Origin: Wolfiporia cocos
Lineage: Eukaryota > Basidiomycota > Agaricomycetes > Polyporales > Phaeolaceae
NCBI GenBank assembly: GCA_029448655.1
Contig: JACCLO010000068.1
Coordinates: forward strand, 1 to 64,000
Direction: 5' to 3'
Length of the DNA stretch: 64,000 bases
Shown: piece by piece, positions 33,201-46,200 of the stretch
Layout: each line of letters opens with the position of its first letter
How positions within the stretch are numbered: the stretch's first letter is position 1
Notes under the pieces: generated by a model
The model's input: only the letters and a program-made list of their open reading frames with translations
What the model was told of the DNA's origin: nothing
Database searches by the model: none
Translations under genes and position numbers: made by a program

Positions 33201-33524
33201 CACAGCCAATTGGTCGCTGACCGTCGTAAAGGGCACAGAATTGTACATACCAAGTGTATCGCCGGCTCATGACCACGAAGATAATGATAAGTTGGGCGCT
33301 GCAAGTCACGAATGCCGGATAGACCGTTATCGAGCAATGGGAAGTGTTTGAGTGGAGAGCGAATAAGCGCCGATCACTGGGTCCAGCGCGGGCATTATAT
33401 TGCACATGGCCGGCGAATGAGCACCCAGCGATGTGGCACGTGCTGCGTATCACGCTGCATCCGTGCTGTGGGAATGCCACGCTGTCACCTTACACCCAAT
33501 CCACTCTGCAACGATCTGATAATA

Positions 33525-34144
33525 ATGGAGCCAACAGAGGTCCAAATTTACGGATTGAATCTTTTGAAGGAACACACAGACATGTTTCATAATCACATAT
33601 CCACTGCTTTCCCGACACAGATTGGTGAACTATACAAATGGCATGCCAAGGGCAGGCATGCATTGGTACATTACATTCTTTTTATTTTTGCTACTCTACT
33701 AATGAATGCAAAGTTGTATACTGAGGAGATAATCAGAGATTTTCGATTGGAGGACGACGAACTAGCAACCAACTTCCACAGAGACCCTAGGATTTTATTA
33801 GGTCGTCAAAAACTTGATTTTGCCTTGAAGTTATTCAACCTTGGGCTGGATGCTGAGGCATTCCAGCTACCCAAGTTGGAGATTGAGCTGAAGGAAGGGC
33901 CCAAGACTGACACTACAGACCAGAATGCAGATTGCAGAGGAATAGTAAGTCTTGTGAATGATTAGCACAAAATGGCTTGAATTTAAATTTCTGCATCTAG
34001 AAGCGGCCTACTTCAGAATTGGAAGAAGCAGGCCAGGGTCCCAAGCGCCAAAAAGTGGAGGAGAGACTTCCTCAATTTTTGCCTCTAGGTGATGGCAAAC
34101 CATCCTCCAAGTTGGAAGATTGGGAAGATGAAGCCTCAAAGTAG
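33525..34144 (+). CDS. Hypothetical protein, two exons
   Basis: Exon 1 33525-33944 and exon 2 34001-34144 join in phase 0 across a 56-nt intron (GTAAGT ... CTAG), giving 187 residues. The ATG chosen gives MEPTEVQIYGLNLLKEHTD; the frame stays open upstream to 33312, so an earlier exon is possible. Residues 10-120 look alpha-helical (YILFIFATLLMNAKLYTEE), with an acidic-basic tail (KRQKVEERLPQF, LEDWEDEASK). No known domain is recognised. Splice sites and codon pattern support a real gene. Confidence 0.6.
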
Positions 34145-34279
34145 TATGTATGTCATTTTACATTCTCATTGAAGCAGCTTGCAGTTTACTGAGGCTTGAG
34201 TACAGAATGCTTTCATGATGGTTTAGGACTGTATAGGGTGTACATACTTGCAAATAGGAATCTGCATGAGGTTGTCCTT

Positions 34280-35900
34280 TGTCTCAACATACATATCTAT
34301 CACCGTGATCACACCCTGTGAACATCCTTGCACACATCAAATATGTAGTCATAGCATGATCATGCTTGCCCTCATGTGCAAATACTAGTGAGAAATGCTC
34401 CACTTCCACTTCAGCGACTGCTGATGAGTACTGGAAAGAAAGCTCAGTACTTTGGAAGGAAGATACATCACCATGCATACCAATGCTCATGCTGGTCCGA
34501 TTCAGTGAATACTGGTTGGAATGAATGTCAGCTGGGTAGCAAAGACAGTGCCACAATGTACCTTGAAATCATCACCGTTGAAGATAAGGATATCTCCGTG
34601 CTCTAGGGTCACGAGGAGTACCGGCCCCTCCCTTTTGACAGATTTCGTAATGGAGTCTGTGATTTGAGCAACTTGCATATCCAGAATGCTCACACTGTTA
34701 CTCGGCGCTGGGACATCGGAATCGTCTATGTCCATAGGCCCGCATGAGTCGTTAGCTCCGTGCGGGAGTTCCTTCTTAGGAGATCCACGCTCTGCGACGG
34801 TGATTGGCAGAAGCTGCTGTACACCTGGAGCTAATGATTTGGGGCGCATCGACAACTCTGCATCGGCGCCGAGGTACATCATGTATACAGGGGAATTTTT
34901 CGCAGCAAGCACGTTCTGGCACAACTTCTGTCTTGGGGAAAGCCATGAATAGTAAATTCAGAACTCACCTTCTTTGAGCCAGGGAGAACCCAAGCCAAGT
35001 AATTCATTTCTGTCCCCCTCCTTCAGCGGCCAAGCGGCTTTGAAGCAGTGCGTGTGCTTGCAATATACAGAGCGGGGCATGTGTCGTGGCCGCTGTCGTA
35101 TCTTGATTGTTGAATGAGCAGGTGTAATAGGCCTCTGCGGACGCACAGAATGTTTTAGAATCAATACATACGCACCGCTGTCCGTGCTCACCTTTAAAGG
35201 AACCCTTGCTATCCTGGAGCAATGACAATTCAACTTTCGTCAGCATCTCTCTGAAGAGCCTGGTCGGCTGCTCCTGCAACTCTGCCCCGTTACAGGTATA
35301 AATAAATAAATAAATAAGCTTGGCAGAGACGCCATCCTTTGTCATATACGCTAAACGCGAGCCATCAGCAACGTCCGTTACGGTGGTTTGACACGCTCGG
35401 ACGGCCTGTCACACGACAATGTCACTGGAGAAATACCACGGGAATTATGCATGGTATGAACATCCGCAGGAGGTATACAGTTGCTTTCCTGCGCGAATGT
35501 ATGAGTGCTTGCTTCGGCCGCCTCTGGTAGGCACACTCACTGAGCATCCGCTACACAGTTAATACCATAAATTTCGCTGAGCATTCAGTTTTCCACACTT
35601 TACGCATTGCCTTCCGCCATGATAGCTTGTGGCCGAGATGCCATACTCGAAGTCGGCATCCATTTGATGATTTGGTGAAGAATGGGGAGGAAGAAAGTGG
35701 AAAGGATTGAACATGATATTAGGGTCTGTCTGGTCTGCTCCGATGGAAGGAGGGGCCTGCCACCAGGGATCAGCACTCCGATCCACCGTTTCGCTACCGG
35801 GTACCCAATCGAAAGTGAATTGCCACGAAATATTCTTGACCAGCATCGTTTCTCCCCTGTCATTTGTTCAGCATGCCATCGAAAGGTACCCACGTAGATA
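34280..35900 (-). CDS. Probable multi-exon gene, unidentified
   Basis: Several - strand open pieces look coding. At about 35.85-35.56 kb: SWQFTFDWVPGSETVDRSA, then a Cys pair RQCVKCGKLNAQRNLWY. At 34.92-34.56 kb: PVLLVTLEHGDILIFNGDDF before a GTACAT donor, and FQYSSAVAEVEVEHF in a likely next exon. The LEHGDILIFNGDDF pattern resembles a double-stranded beta-helix strand as in AlkB-like 2-oxoglutarate oxygenases, but HxD and the distal His cannot be assigned. Start, stop and exon limits are unresolved; it may be degenerate. Confidence 0.35.
35299..35317. repeat. TAAA microsatellite
   Basis: About four and a half AAAT units, within a probable intron or spacer. Confidence 0.8.
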
Positions 35901-35919
35901 TCGATGAGATACCATGTTT

Positions 35920-36740
35920 ATGGATTTGATTCCAAAGAAACCCAGGTGTGTACAGCCATATTGTTCGCGGAGACTGAATGGCGCCGATTCGAAGACTCTG
36001 CACAGCACGATGCAATCCGGACTATCACTTTTGTGGCTGTCCAATAGAACCTTAGCTTCGGGTGGTGGGCTGATCGGCCGGTTTGAACGACGCGAAGATG
36101 TCGGGACTGCACTGTTGAGATAGCTCCGGTGCTTTGTTGGTCAGCGTGCTCGGATCATGTCTGGGTTGCAGTTTAAAACTCCCAGAGGTCGAAACATGAG
36201 CAGTACATCATTGCAATAGAACCTAACCAGAATGATGCAGAATCGGAGGCACCAAGGAGGAGTCTGACTTGGATATCGTGGTGATTTTGATGGGGTTGAT
36301 GATCAAAGGGATTCGATTCTCGTTGACATCCGTCATGATCATAGATGGCAGAGGACGATCTTGGTGATAGAGTACGTGCCCGTCGCCGTGATTGGCATGC
36401 ACATTTTCAGACTGATGTGTCTGTCGGAGATGGACAACGGCAGCTAGCCAGAGCTTGGCGGTCTATGGCTAGTACAATGCGCAATTGTACCGGATCAAAG
36501 CGCAATTGCTACGTAGGCGCCGGTGGGCGCATTCCTGGGAAGTCATAAAACACGGACGGCCCGACAAGTCCGGTTCGCTGCCGCTACGTTTGTGGCGGCC
36601 ACGGTGATATGTGTCCGCTATTGCTATCTGGGCAGCTTAAGTGCAAGTATGGATCGAAAAATGACGCGGCGCCGTCTTTTCCACACTCGTGCGTGTGATC
36701 ACACAAGTACAGAACCGCTTACTTGTCAAAGGATGTACCC
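35920..36740. other. No gene seen; spacer downstream of MSH4
   Basis: Short ORFs only, including 36345-36548 (+), without motifs. Confidence 0.4.
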
Positions 36741-36746
36741 GACATA

Positions 36747-39700
36747 CTACATGGTATCACGGAGGACCTGCATGATCTCCTTCTGGAATCGAGCAAGATG
36801 AGCAGCCAACTCTTCATCGGGTAGCGAGGAATGATCGAGCGCTTGCGTGAGTTGGGTCCGTAGCTGAGAGCGGACTGAAAGTAGCACCTGCCATAAGGAG
36901 TACATACCCTGAGGAGGGCCTTGCGCCGTATGGAGACTTTGTTCGAGCGGCTATCCTGCTCCTGGCGTTCCTCCATCTCGCTCAAGGCTTCTGCGACCCG
37001 CCTTCCCTCGGCGAGGACGTCATTCGGTAGATCGGCAAGTCGGGCAAGATCAAGACCTGGCACAGATGAAACTTAGCTCAGCGTACCACACAATATGTCC
37101 AACAAACCGTAGTGGCTCGTCTGTTCCGGCGCTCCGTCGACAACTCTGTGACGAACAGCAAAGGGCCAAGGTCTCGCAAATGTACGCACCTGTATTGAAA
37201 AGTCATGCCAAAGTTCGACGTGGATTGGCGTGACCTCTGCGTCAGAAGTTAACAAAGATACACGAAGCGATTGGTATGGAGAACCTGAACGGCAAGATGA
37301 AGGCTGACAAGTTCTGTTAGTAACCGAGATGTAATCATTCAAAACCTACTCACTTGACAACAGATGGCTGGCGCGACAATGTTGTCGTGAGCTCGCTGAA
37401 GTGACTACAGGGCCTGTAAGCAACCCATACATTAGTGATAATGGTACAGGTGCATACGTTGCGAAGAAGACATATGACTAGCAAACCAACGGCATTATCA
37501 GTAATGTACAGGGACCGCAAAATGAGCCGGTACGACCTTGAGTTTGATGAGTTCCTCTGCGATGGCATGCGAGATGCCAACTTCTTCCCTTGGAGAGGTG
37601 CCGCGGCCAACTTCGTCGATCAGGATGAGAGAATTCTCCGTAGCAATCCCTGGCACAATTTCGGCATCAAGATGATGCTGGTTTCATAGTTAGCTCAAGT
37701 TACAAACCAACGATCATCGCGCAAGATGCCATCTCACTCGCAAATGTGCTCAGGCTCTTTTCGATATCGTCGTCGTTCGATAGCCGAGTCAGGAGTGCAT
37801 CGTGCAGTCTGCATGATACGACATTCAAAGAGGCGGTTTTGGTGATATTTGGAGAAGGTCCGCACCTGAAGCTACCGTACTCAGCAGGAACAAAGCATCC
37901 GCACATTGCCATGACTGTCAGCAGCCCAATCTGCCGCAAGTATATGCTCTTGCCTATGGTCACAGACAATCGGATGTTTGTTGACCATATACGGGCTCGG
38001 CGTACCTAACATGCTGCGTTGAATCAGCATTGAGCGATAGATATGATGAATCAGATGATCAGACGAACTTCGGCCCCTGGACAATTTGAAAAGAGGAAGC
38101 CTCGCAGCAATATACATCATTCGGTACAAGCGTCCCGGCCGCCTGAACGTTCTCTAGAACAGGATGCTGCCCCGCCTTTATGGCTAAGGTTCCCGTGAAC
38201 TCGGGACGCACTACACCAAGTATTAAGTGGTCACTGTTATCTAACTTAGAGGATGCTCACCATAGTCACGCACTAAGAAATCAAAACCAAACCTTACAAT
38301 CAACATCTCTGTCAGTCTAGCATTTACAGGACGTACGAATGCTGGCATGCGCAAAAGACCACAACATGTCCACAATGGCAACGGCCTCCGAAGCTTTGTA
38401 CAGAGCTCCAATGACATCGACGATCTCGGCGATCAACTCTTGTATAATCCTGGTATGACCTGTGAGCCGGGTATTGGAATGCCAACCGGTACTACATACT
38501 TGTCACTCATGATCAGCGTCTCGTCCAGTGCATCCTTCATGCGCGCGTTTCTCTTCTTCTGCTCAAGCTGTGAGCATTCTCACACTGGTAACCTCGTACA
38601 GGACTGACCAGCTCGATACTAGAAAAGAGCCACCGCTTTCTCTGAGCTGTCACATTCACAAAGCCTCTAGGTAGCTCCCCTCGGAGATCTGTCTTCTTCA
38701 AAGCAAAAACGAAGCCTGTGTCCTGGTACACTAGACTAAGAGGCAGGTCGTGTTGCTCCGAGAGTTCGCGGTTCAATGCAAATATATCCCCGACATTCTC
38801 CTTGTATGTTTCTCGTGCGACGTCAAGGAGGCGATTGTAGTTTGCCTGATTTGCTGGATTTGAGCATTAACAAATGATGTTAAGGAGGAGGAAACATACC
38901 TTGACGGCGTACACACGTGCATTCACCGCATTCAGGCCGCGCTGTATAGATCCATCGAATCTCAACGAAGGCTGCGTTATTTGGCACGTACTTTCGCTGA
39001 AGCTTCTTCTTCATTCAATGCTTCGCTAACATGCTGTTCGATTCTTGAAAGTCGCTCGTCAGAGATCATCTACATCGAACAGGCGCTTAGCGCGCATCCA
39101 ATCTACAATTATATCTCCAGCACCTACGTCCAGTACGATTCGTAACAGACGGGAGCGGCTGCCTGTCAAGGCTTTCGCGAGAACGGGCATGTTCTTGACT
39201 ATGTTTCGGAGACTGAGCATTTGCGCGACGCGAGCGGCAGCAAGCTTTGCAGTGCTTGTCTCACGCGCCTCGGATGCAGCAAGCTGATGATTCAAATGAG
39301 CATTGATACTGTGCATGACCTGAAACGGCGAAAGCTTGCCGAGCAGATTAGCTTATCGAAGTCCATATTATGGAGGGACTTGAGCGCGTTCTTCATATTG
39401 TCGAAACGATTTCCATTCTGTATGAGCTCTTTAAGACAGTAAGCCGAAATAGACACATCCATGGAGTTGATAGACCTTCGACGACATCAAGGCGCGCCTC
39501 TATAGAAGACTGTCTGCAGCATTATTAGATCAACTCCGTAACGGTTGCAAAATGAGATACCAGTGATAGGCGCGAGTACATTTGCCCGGAGGAGGCGAGC
39601 ACCCATTGCAGTGTATGTATGATTTAATAGCCTAGGTGTGAATTACTTGAATCGTGGGCATATATTAAGAGACAGAGAGGGTTTACCCAAACATGGAATG

Positions 39701-40494
39701 GGTGGACCTCTTGAATGAGATGCTGCCCACCAGCTCCAAGTTTCGAGCAGTCTCGGGATCTATCATCATGCTGCCTTCTACTTGTACATATCGTATGAGG
39801 AGCGAAGAAGGAGCAAAGCGTAAATTGAGCTTCGACTCTGCATACTCGAATAGCGCGCTAGCTGCAGAGAGCGCGTAATACCTATTAATGTTGTTCAGTA
39901 TAGTCGCAAGGTTTCGGACGCATATACCCACTTGCTGGACACCGCGACAAGAGTTGCAGGCCGCTCATCGTCATCAACTATCAGCTGGTTGACAAAGGCA
40001 AGTCCTGCGTTTACAGTTGCAACGCGAAGCATGTGCTCAGTAGTCATATTGCTCACCAGCATCATCGTTCCAGTATTTTCTCATCACTGGATCGACTGTG
40101 GCATCAAACTCTTCGATCATGCACTGCACTAGGACCGAAGTCGACGAGGCTTTCTTTCCTCCAGATGCCATAGGTGTATCTATCAGAGATAAAAAGGTGT
40201 TTGGGACCAGAATAATGGATGGAGAATGCAGATGAAGCTGATGCAGCGTCTTGACATATGTGGGACTGTCCACGAGCTGCGGACCATCATATTGAGCGAT
40301 GATTCAGTACGAGCTGACTACATGCGCACCTGGATAAGGGAAACCCTCCCGGTATCCTTGTCCAATGCAGCAAGGCCGACTTCACGTGACACTCCGCGCC
40401 CTTCCAGGACATAGCTGGCCTCGTGCCTGGATGATGCGGCGGTCTGGGGTCGGGCGGTAGCCGGACGCGACTGGGCTGCCCAGCCGCGTGACAT
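36747..40494 (-). CDS. MSH4: MutS homologue 4, meiotic crossover protein, many introns
   Basis: MSH4 acts with MSH5 to stabilise crossover intermediates in meiosis. The first exons can be read: 40494-40330 (MSRGW..., ASYVLEGRGVSREVGLAALD), 40276-40057 (YVKTLHQLHLHSPSIILV), 40004-39932, 39881-39687 (YYALSAASALFEYAESKL) and 39631-39561. Later exons give the clamp and ATPase: LAASEARETSTAKLAAARV, LVYQDTGFVFALKKTDL, GKSIYLRQIGLLTVMAM, LTRLSNDDDIEKSLSTFASE, SLILIDEVGRGTS (Walker B) and GLDLARLADLPNDVLAEG near the C-terminus; stop at 36749-36747. Oddities: the GPNMSGKS loop cannot be read contiguously near 37.95 kb, and exon 5 joins exon 6 (about 39.5 kb) out of phase by one base. The gene may be damaged or have unusual introns. 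Confidence 0.85.
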
Positions 40495-40799
40495 CGCCGT
40501 AGCGGGGTGGGATGAGGCAGGGCGTGCAAAGCCAGGAAAATATGGGACGAGCGTAGCGATCCAGCGAAAAGGAAAAGGCGCGAGACCGAGGGCGACGACA
40601 AATGACGGCGGGTTTGAGTCCCCGCATGCGATCGACGAGCGGTGCCGAATCTCGGGACATCCTAATAAGGGATCTCAATTGTGCGTACAGGGCAGGTCTG
40701 AAACGAATACAATACGAGACTCGAGCAACGGGAGGACGTACAGGATTGTGAAAGTTAGTTACATGTGTTATCACGCCCACACCGTCCGCCCTATGCCTT

Positions 40800-42869
40800 A
40801 ATTACTGCGTCTGTGTCCATCTTGTCTTCATCCCGCCGCGGTGACAGCGTTGCGGTGCTCGCTCCTCTCGACGTGGTCCCGCTGAACACGAAGCAGCACG
40901 CGGCGCTATCGGGCTGGGACACGCTCCGTGGCCCACGGCGCGTGCTCTACGCCTTGCAGTCAGGTGTCCTGCGTCCCGTTTGCCGCGATCGGTCCCGCAT
41001 ATATAGTAACTCTTCATATGCACTCGCACTCACCCCCTGGAAGCATCCCTCGCACACGTAGTCTCGCCGACCGTCACGACGCTGCCCGCGATACACCTCT
41101 CCACGTCCTTCCCCTGCGCCCGGGCGCCACACGACGCAAACGGGCAGGCAGACTGGGAGGAGGACGTATCTGCGCTCTTTCAGTAGGCTGGAATGGCATG
41201 CCTACACGCACAGCGGTGAGCTGCGCCATCTCCCTTTCACACGCCGATCTCACCTCACTCACTCGGCCGCGGCAGGCCGCACGCTGGCGACGCTACCGAC
41301 CCTTACGTTGCCGTCTACGCGCCGCCCGCGCCGGCGTCCGTCGCAGACGCGGTGCACGTCCGGTGGACCGGCCTCCTCCACACGCCGTTTGTGACTGACG
41401 TCGCGACCGCGCTCATGTTCATCCCCTTCCCTTCCAATCCCTGCCCTCTCATAGCGGCTCGGTGCTGATTTATTGATATGGTAACTCCGGGCGCCGGGCG
41501 CCGGCCACACTTGCTGCTGTGACCGTGCACGGCGTCCCGACTGTGCCTGCGGCGTATGTTCATGCTGATACTAAGAGGACGGTGCCGCTCGCGCCGTGGG
41601 CGGGGTCAGAGGACACGTGATGCTTGCTCCTTGGGAGGAACGAGGAGGGCCGGGAGGAGGAGGACGTGTGGACGCTGGCGGAGACTAGTGTGGGAAAATG
41701 GGACGAGCTGGTGGGTGGGTGATCGAATCCTCCTCCGAACCCCGGCCATAGGTTTCGACACTGATCGCAATATTGGTCTCCCACTCGAAGCTCAAGCGCT
41801 CACTATCCTCGCCAATCGAGACGTCATCCTCGAAGACTTCGAGCAGGTGCGGCACTATTTCACGACGCCCCAGCTTCGCAGGTACCTCCTCTTCGATCAA
41901 ATGCTTCGCGCCGGTCCGATCGACCTCGGGGAGTTCGCGCTGCCGGGTGGCTACGAAGCTTTACGGTCGCTATGGGCAGAGGATCTACGGTGCCCTCACC
42001 AGTTCTCGGAGTATGACTCCACTGCCAACACGACGATCGTTCACGGGCAGCCACTTCCCCCTGGGTTCTTCGATCCGCCGACTACCCCTCACGCCGAGGA
42101 CAGGGACGCACTCACACCAGTGCAGATCGCTACGTGTGCCGGGCCAGCTGTGTTGATTTCTTTTGCACACTCGTCTCGTTGCTGTCAGAGCTGAAAATAA
42201 CAACGATTCTCGGAGACCGGCTCGACCCTTCGAGCATCAAGGCTGGTAAGACAACTCCAGGCTCCGACGGCAAAGAAGAGCGTGTTGTTCGAACACTTGG
42301 CAGGCGCGAGATCAGCGCCGAGCTCATTGTACGCATCCTCACTTTTTTGAGAATCAGCATCATGTACTCATGCTATTTTAAGCTACTTTGCACTGGTCAG
42401 AAATCTATTACCGATCTTGTCGCACGGGCAATTTCAGATGCAGTTATACTCGATGGATCGAAGAAAGACTCATACGTGTCAAGCGAACAATGCAGGTCGC
42501 TGTCCCAAGTAATCCCGCTGCGCCCGACATGCTAGTAGATTCTGCCACGGAGGGTGGTGATGAACATTTGCACGTACCACATCCGCACTTATTCGCTAGG
42601 GATCAAGCAGACTCGTCAAACGACGACTTCGAGCAATTTACGCCTGGCCCTCCGATGATCAAGACTACGCTCTGTCTCGTGAGCAACCCCCCCTCCCTCC
42701 TTTCCTAGTTGCTGTTTGGTGCCTCATAAGACTTCATTTATAGACTAAACAGCTATATGAGGTTGACGGAGAAGTGGGCGCGAAGATGGATGGGATGCCG
42801 GACTTGGAGGCGCATCGGATGTGGCAGTTCTATGGCGTTGAGACCGACGGAGACAAGATGTATGAGTGA
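40800..42869 (+). CDS. Unidentified multi-exon gene, divergent from MSH4
   Basis: Open pieces in changing frames, consistent with short introns: SVAVLAPLDVVPLNTKQHAA (about 40.84 kb), PYVAVYAPPAPASVADAVHV (about 41.3 kb), LEAQALTILANRDVILEDFE and YLLFDQMLRAGPIDLGEFAL (41.79-41.95 kb), LLSELKITTILGDRLDPSSI (about 42.2 kb), and a last exon ending DLEAHRMWQFYGVETDGDKM with TGA at 42867-42869. The first coding piece lies about 300 bp from the MSH4 start, so the two may share a promoter region. No domain recognised. Exact splice sites are not resolved. Confidence 0.5.
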
Positions 42870-43239
42870 TTGGCTCTCGTATGCATTGTTCGGACATTCT
42901 TGTCACTCTACGCCAGCTTTGGTTATGCTTCTTTCTTGTCTTGTACCATTATCGCATACCTCGCCCTGAAGACAAACGAGCGGCAAGGGTGGCTACTTTC
43001 TGCTAATGAGAAATATCATATACCATACATATACCAGCTATGTTTGAAGCGTCCGCAGAAGCACAAGCTTGTATTCTGGACAACGTCGGCTCGAATCGGC
43101 GTCTTAATTCAGAGATGTCTAGTAGCGCGTGCGTTGCGTCGCGTCACGTATTTGTGATGGATGTGACACTACGCGTTTCCGCGTCGCGCCTTGTTCTTGA
43201 CAGCCATACTAGTTACTCCTTGTACACCCACCACTTGAA
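42870..43239. other. Intergenic spacer
   Basis: No feature recognised between two + strand genes. Confidence 0.4.
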
Positions 43240-46200
43240 ATGTCTGCCTCCGATTCTCCTTTCAAATTGCTGCAGCAGACTATCTCAAAATCTCGCGCCA
43301 AGAATAGCAAAAGTCTAGCAGAGGCCCTCGAGAAGGTGTCCTCCCACCTCGTCTTACTCGTAAGGCAGCTATTTGGGGCTCAGTGGATGTCTGTTCATCA
43401 TCATATAGAATTTATCCACGATATCCGAGCAAGCATCCAAAGTGTTATCTCAGTGTCTGCGCAGGCCCCTTCTTCCCATATACTCTGCTTTTCCGCAGCC
43501 TGCCCTTGAAGCCGCTGCCGCGATTTTCTACAAGGTCTATCACGAGAAGGTTCTCCCAACTCTTAGAAAGCAGCAGAATGAGCAACAGGGGTTATGGGAA
43601 GGAGTGCTCAACTCTCTCTTGTCCGGTGTTCTCGTATGCTTTAGTTCGATGTTTACGCTTTGTCCGGGAAGCTGACTATGTCCAGGATTTTCTCGATGAA
43701 AGTGAAAACGGTAATCTCCATCCCCATTCCCTTCTTCAGATGGGCTCATGGGTGCGCTAGACAAAGGCAAAAGTAGCAAAGCAAAGGACGTCATAGCAGC
43801 CACGCTTTTTCCCAATCTATGCGACATATGTTTCTCACCAACTGCTCCGATGATAAGTACTGGTTTACGATGCACTGTACGGTCTCTTACACCTTTATTT
43901 ATGCGCCAAACTTACACTCATTTCGACATTACCAGGCATATACTCTTCTCGCCGATTCTGCTGCGATGCATCACGCCAATCAACACACGCTTCGTGACGA
44001 CCAAATCCTTGGAGGGTGAGCCTGATTCCATTTTACCTTACTATGCCGCATACCATTTCTTGTGCGTAGTCGTCGCCTCGGAGCCACCATCTGGCGCACC
44101 AAAGGTAAGCTCTCTCGAAGCAGCGTCATGTCAGATTCCGATACCATGATCCAGATTTCCTTCCTCTGGAGAGCTTGTTGACGCTATTTGCGCGTCTATT
44201 GCCTTCAACGAAGGGGGCTGCCTCCGGTCGCGCAAACCGTACTGCATTCATCCAGTCTGTGTTCAGCAAGTCGTCTCCCCCGGAAACCACCAGCATCGGA
44301 CAAAAAGGTCACGGGGCTGCTTGAGAACGTGCCCTCGGAGGACTGGGACGTGACCTCACGGAAGATTGCCGAAGCACTGGCTGCTGGCGACCGGACTTTG
44401 TGAGTAACTTAAGCTGCCGTATTATCACGCTGACCGGCGCCATATAGCCCGCAGCCTTTTGCGATAGAAGAAGTCTGTGCCTGTGGGCAAACACAACGAT
44501 GCGATAGGCTATATGTCGATCCCAAGGCAATACTCGTGAACATGCTCATAGAAGTGTGCCTTTTGACCTTATTCGATGTCCGTCATACGGCGAGCTGATT
44601 ATATGTTCATACATCGATACAGGATAACCAATATGAATCCCTGACAATCTCATACACTTCCATACACAAAATAGATATCCTGCGCGAGCGTTCTGGCGAG
44701 GAGAGGGTCGGCGCGCAGGTGCAAATTGTCATGTGCAGTCCTCCTATTCTCGGAGGAGAACCGATAACCTCTGGCATAGACGAAAGCGGCCCAGTTGTAA
44801 CGTTTACTCTTACGAGCGGCGATCTGGACAGATTCGCAAATGCGTTGCGCGACAGAGGTCAAGTAAGAAAGCGTAGCTTATACTTTCTATCTGGTTTGCG
44901 AGTGCTGACACGGTATCGTAATGCAGGGACAGAAGTATAGAGAGATACTCCCACCGAAGCTATCACTAGCGACGTCGCCACTGGTTTTAGATTTTGACAC
45001 CCAGGGCAAGCCGATGAAACAACTAAGCCAATCCGAGGTGCGCTAAATTGATCGCATTCTTCCATGACTGATCTCCACTCACTAGAGGATTGAGAAAGTC
45101 CAACAATGTGAGTATCACACAATCCATAGCATCCGCGCTCATCAACACTGTCAACTTTCCGCTAGTCTACAATACCAACCAAAGCAGTGACGAACTCAGC
45201 TGCGGATCAGACCTTGATAACGCGACTAGTTCGAGATCTTCTGCTATCGACGAACGTCAGTCTATGAAATCTACGCCCCATATGCGTTCGAAAAATGTCC
45301 GAAGAGAAGCCTTTGGCGCAAGCGATGAGGAACTATGTGATCCATCTGACGTCGACTCGGTTCTGCTGGCCCCGCCTCAACGTAGGCAACGGTCGGAAGG
45401 CCCTAGAGTAATCTCCACTAGGTCAGCCAAATCGTCCGAATCCCGACTTGCCGGGAAAACCCGCAAGTCGACCAATAACTCTGTTGCCGCCAAGGCCTAC
45501 AAGAGAAAGCGAGATTCTACTGAGTGCAGCGAAGACGGTCCTAACTCAGATAAGCTGGCAGAGGACGCTGTTGCCAATAAACGATCCAAGACTTCCCCGA
45601 CAGGTCGTAGCGCTCTTTGCACACCAGATCCTCCAGAGCGCACGGAATCTCAGGTGCTTCAGCCTCGTTCTACAGCGGCGACTAGGGCAACCAACAGATA
45701 TCACGGCGAAAAGGAGAAAATATGTTCTCCTACCTCATGCTCCCACATGATTGACTATGGTGCTCTACCCGAATCCGATCCATTTTCGTCTACTCGGAAC
45801 ACGTTGTCTCCTCTCACAGCTTTGTTTGCTCGTCGCAAGAAGGCCGACAATAAGCCTGCCCTGGAAAGCAAAGCCCCTCAGTCGAGCACGACCAAAGGTA
45901 GACCTCATAAAGCAAAGCTCTGGAAGACAAAACCGTCTCCGCCGGGCCCTATCATCTACCAGGGAGCCTCGGACGACGATCCGTTATGTGACAGGCATGA
46001 GCTATCTGACACGTTCGTCGAGGACGAACCTGTCGAAGAGACTAAGGAAAATCAATCGGAAGTAAAAATCAAGACACACGCAAAGCATGTGGTCCCTGCT
46101 CTCGCAGCCAGTGCTTCGACAACGGACAAAAGGGTATGTTTGTTCTCTTGCGTTCTCGTGATTGATGAGAAAGCCATATCATGGTCGTGGACTACAGAGG

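Noticed and set aside
33312..33524. Upstream extension of the small gene to 33312
   Set aside because: The added residues are Cys/His/Arg-rich and overlap the region opposite the Lunapark-like relic; ATG 33525 gives a cleaner start.
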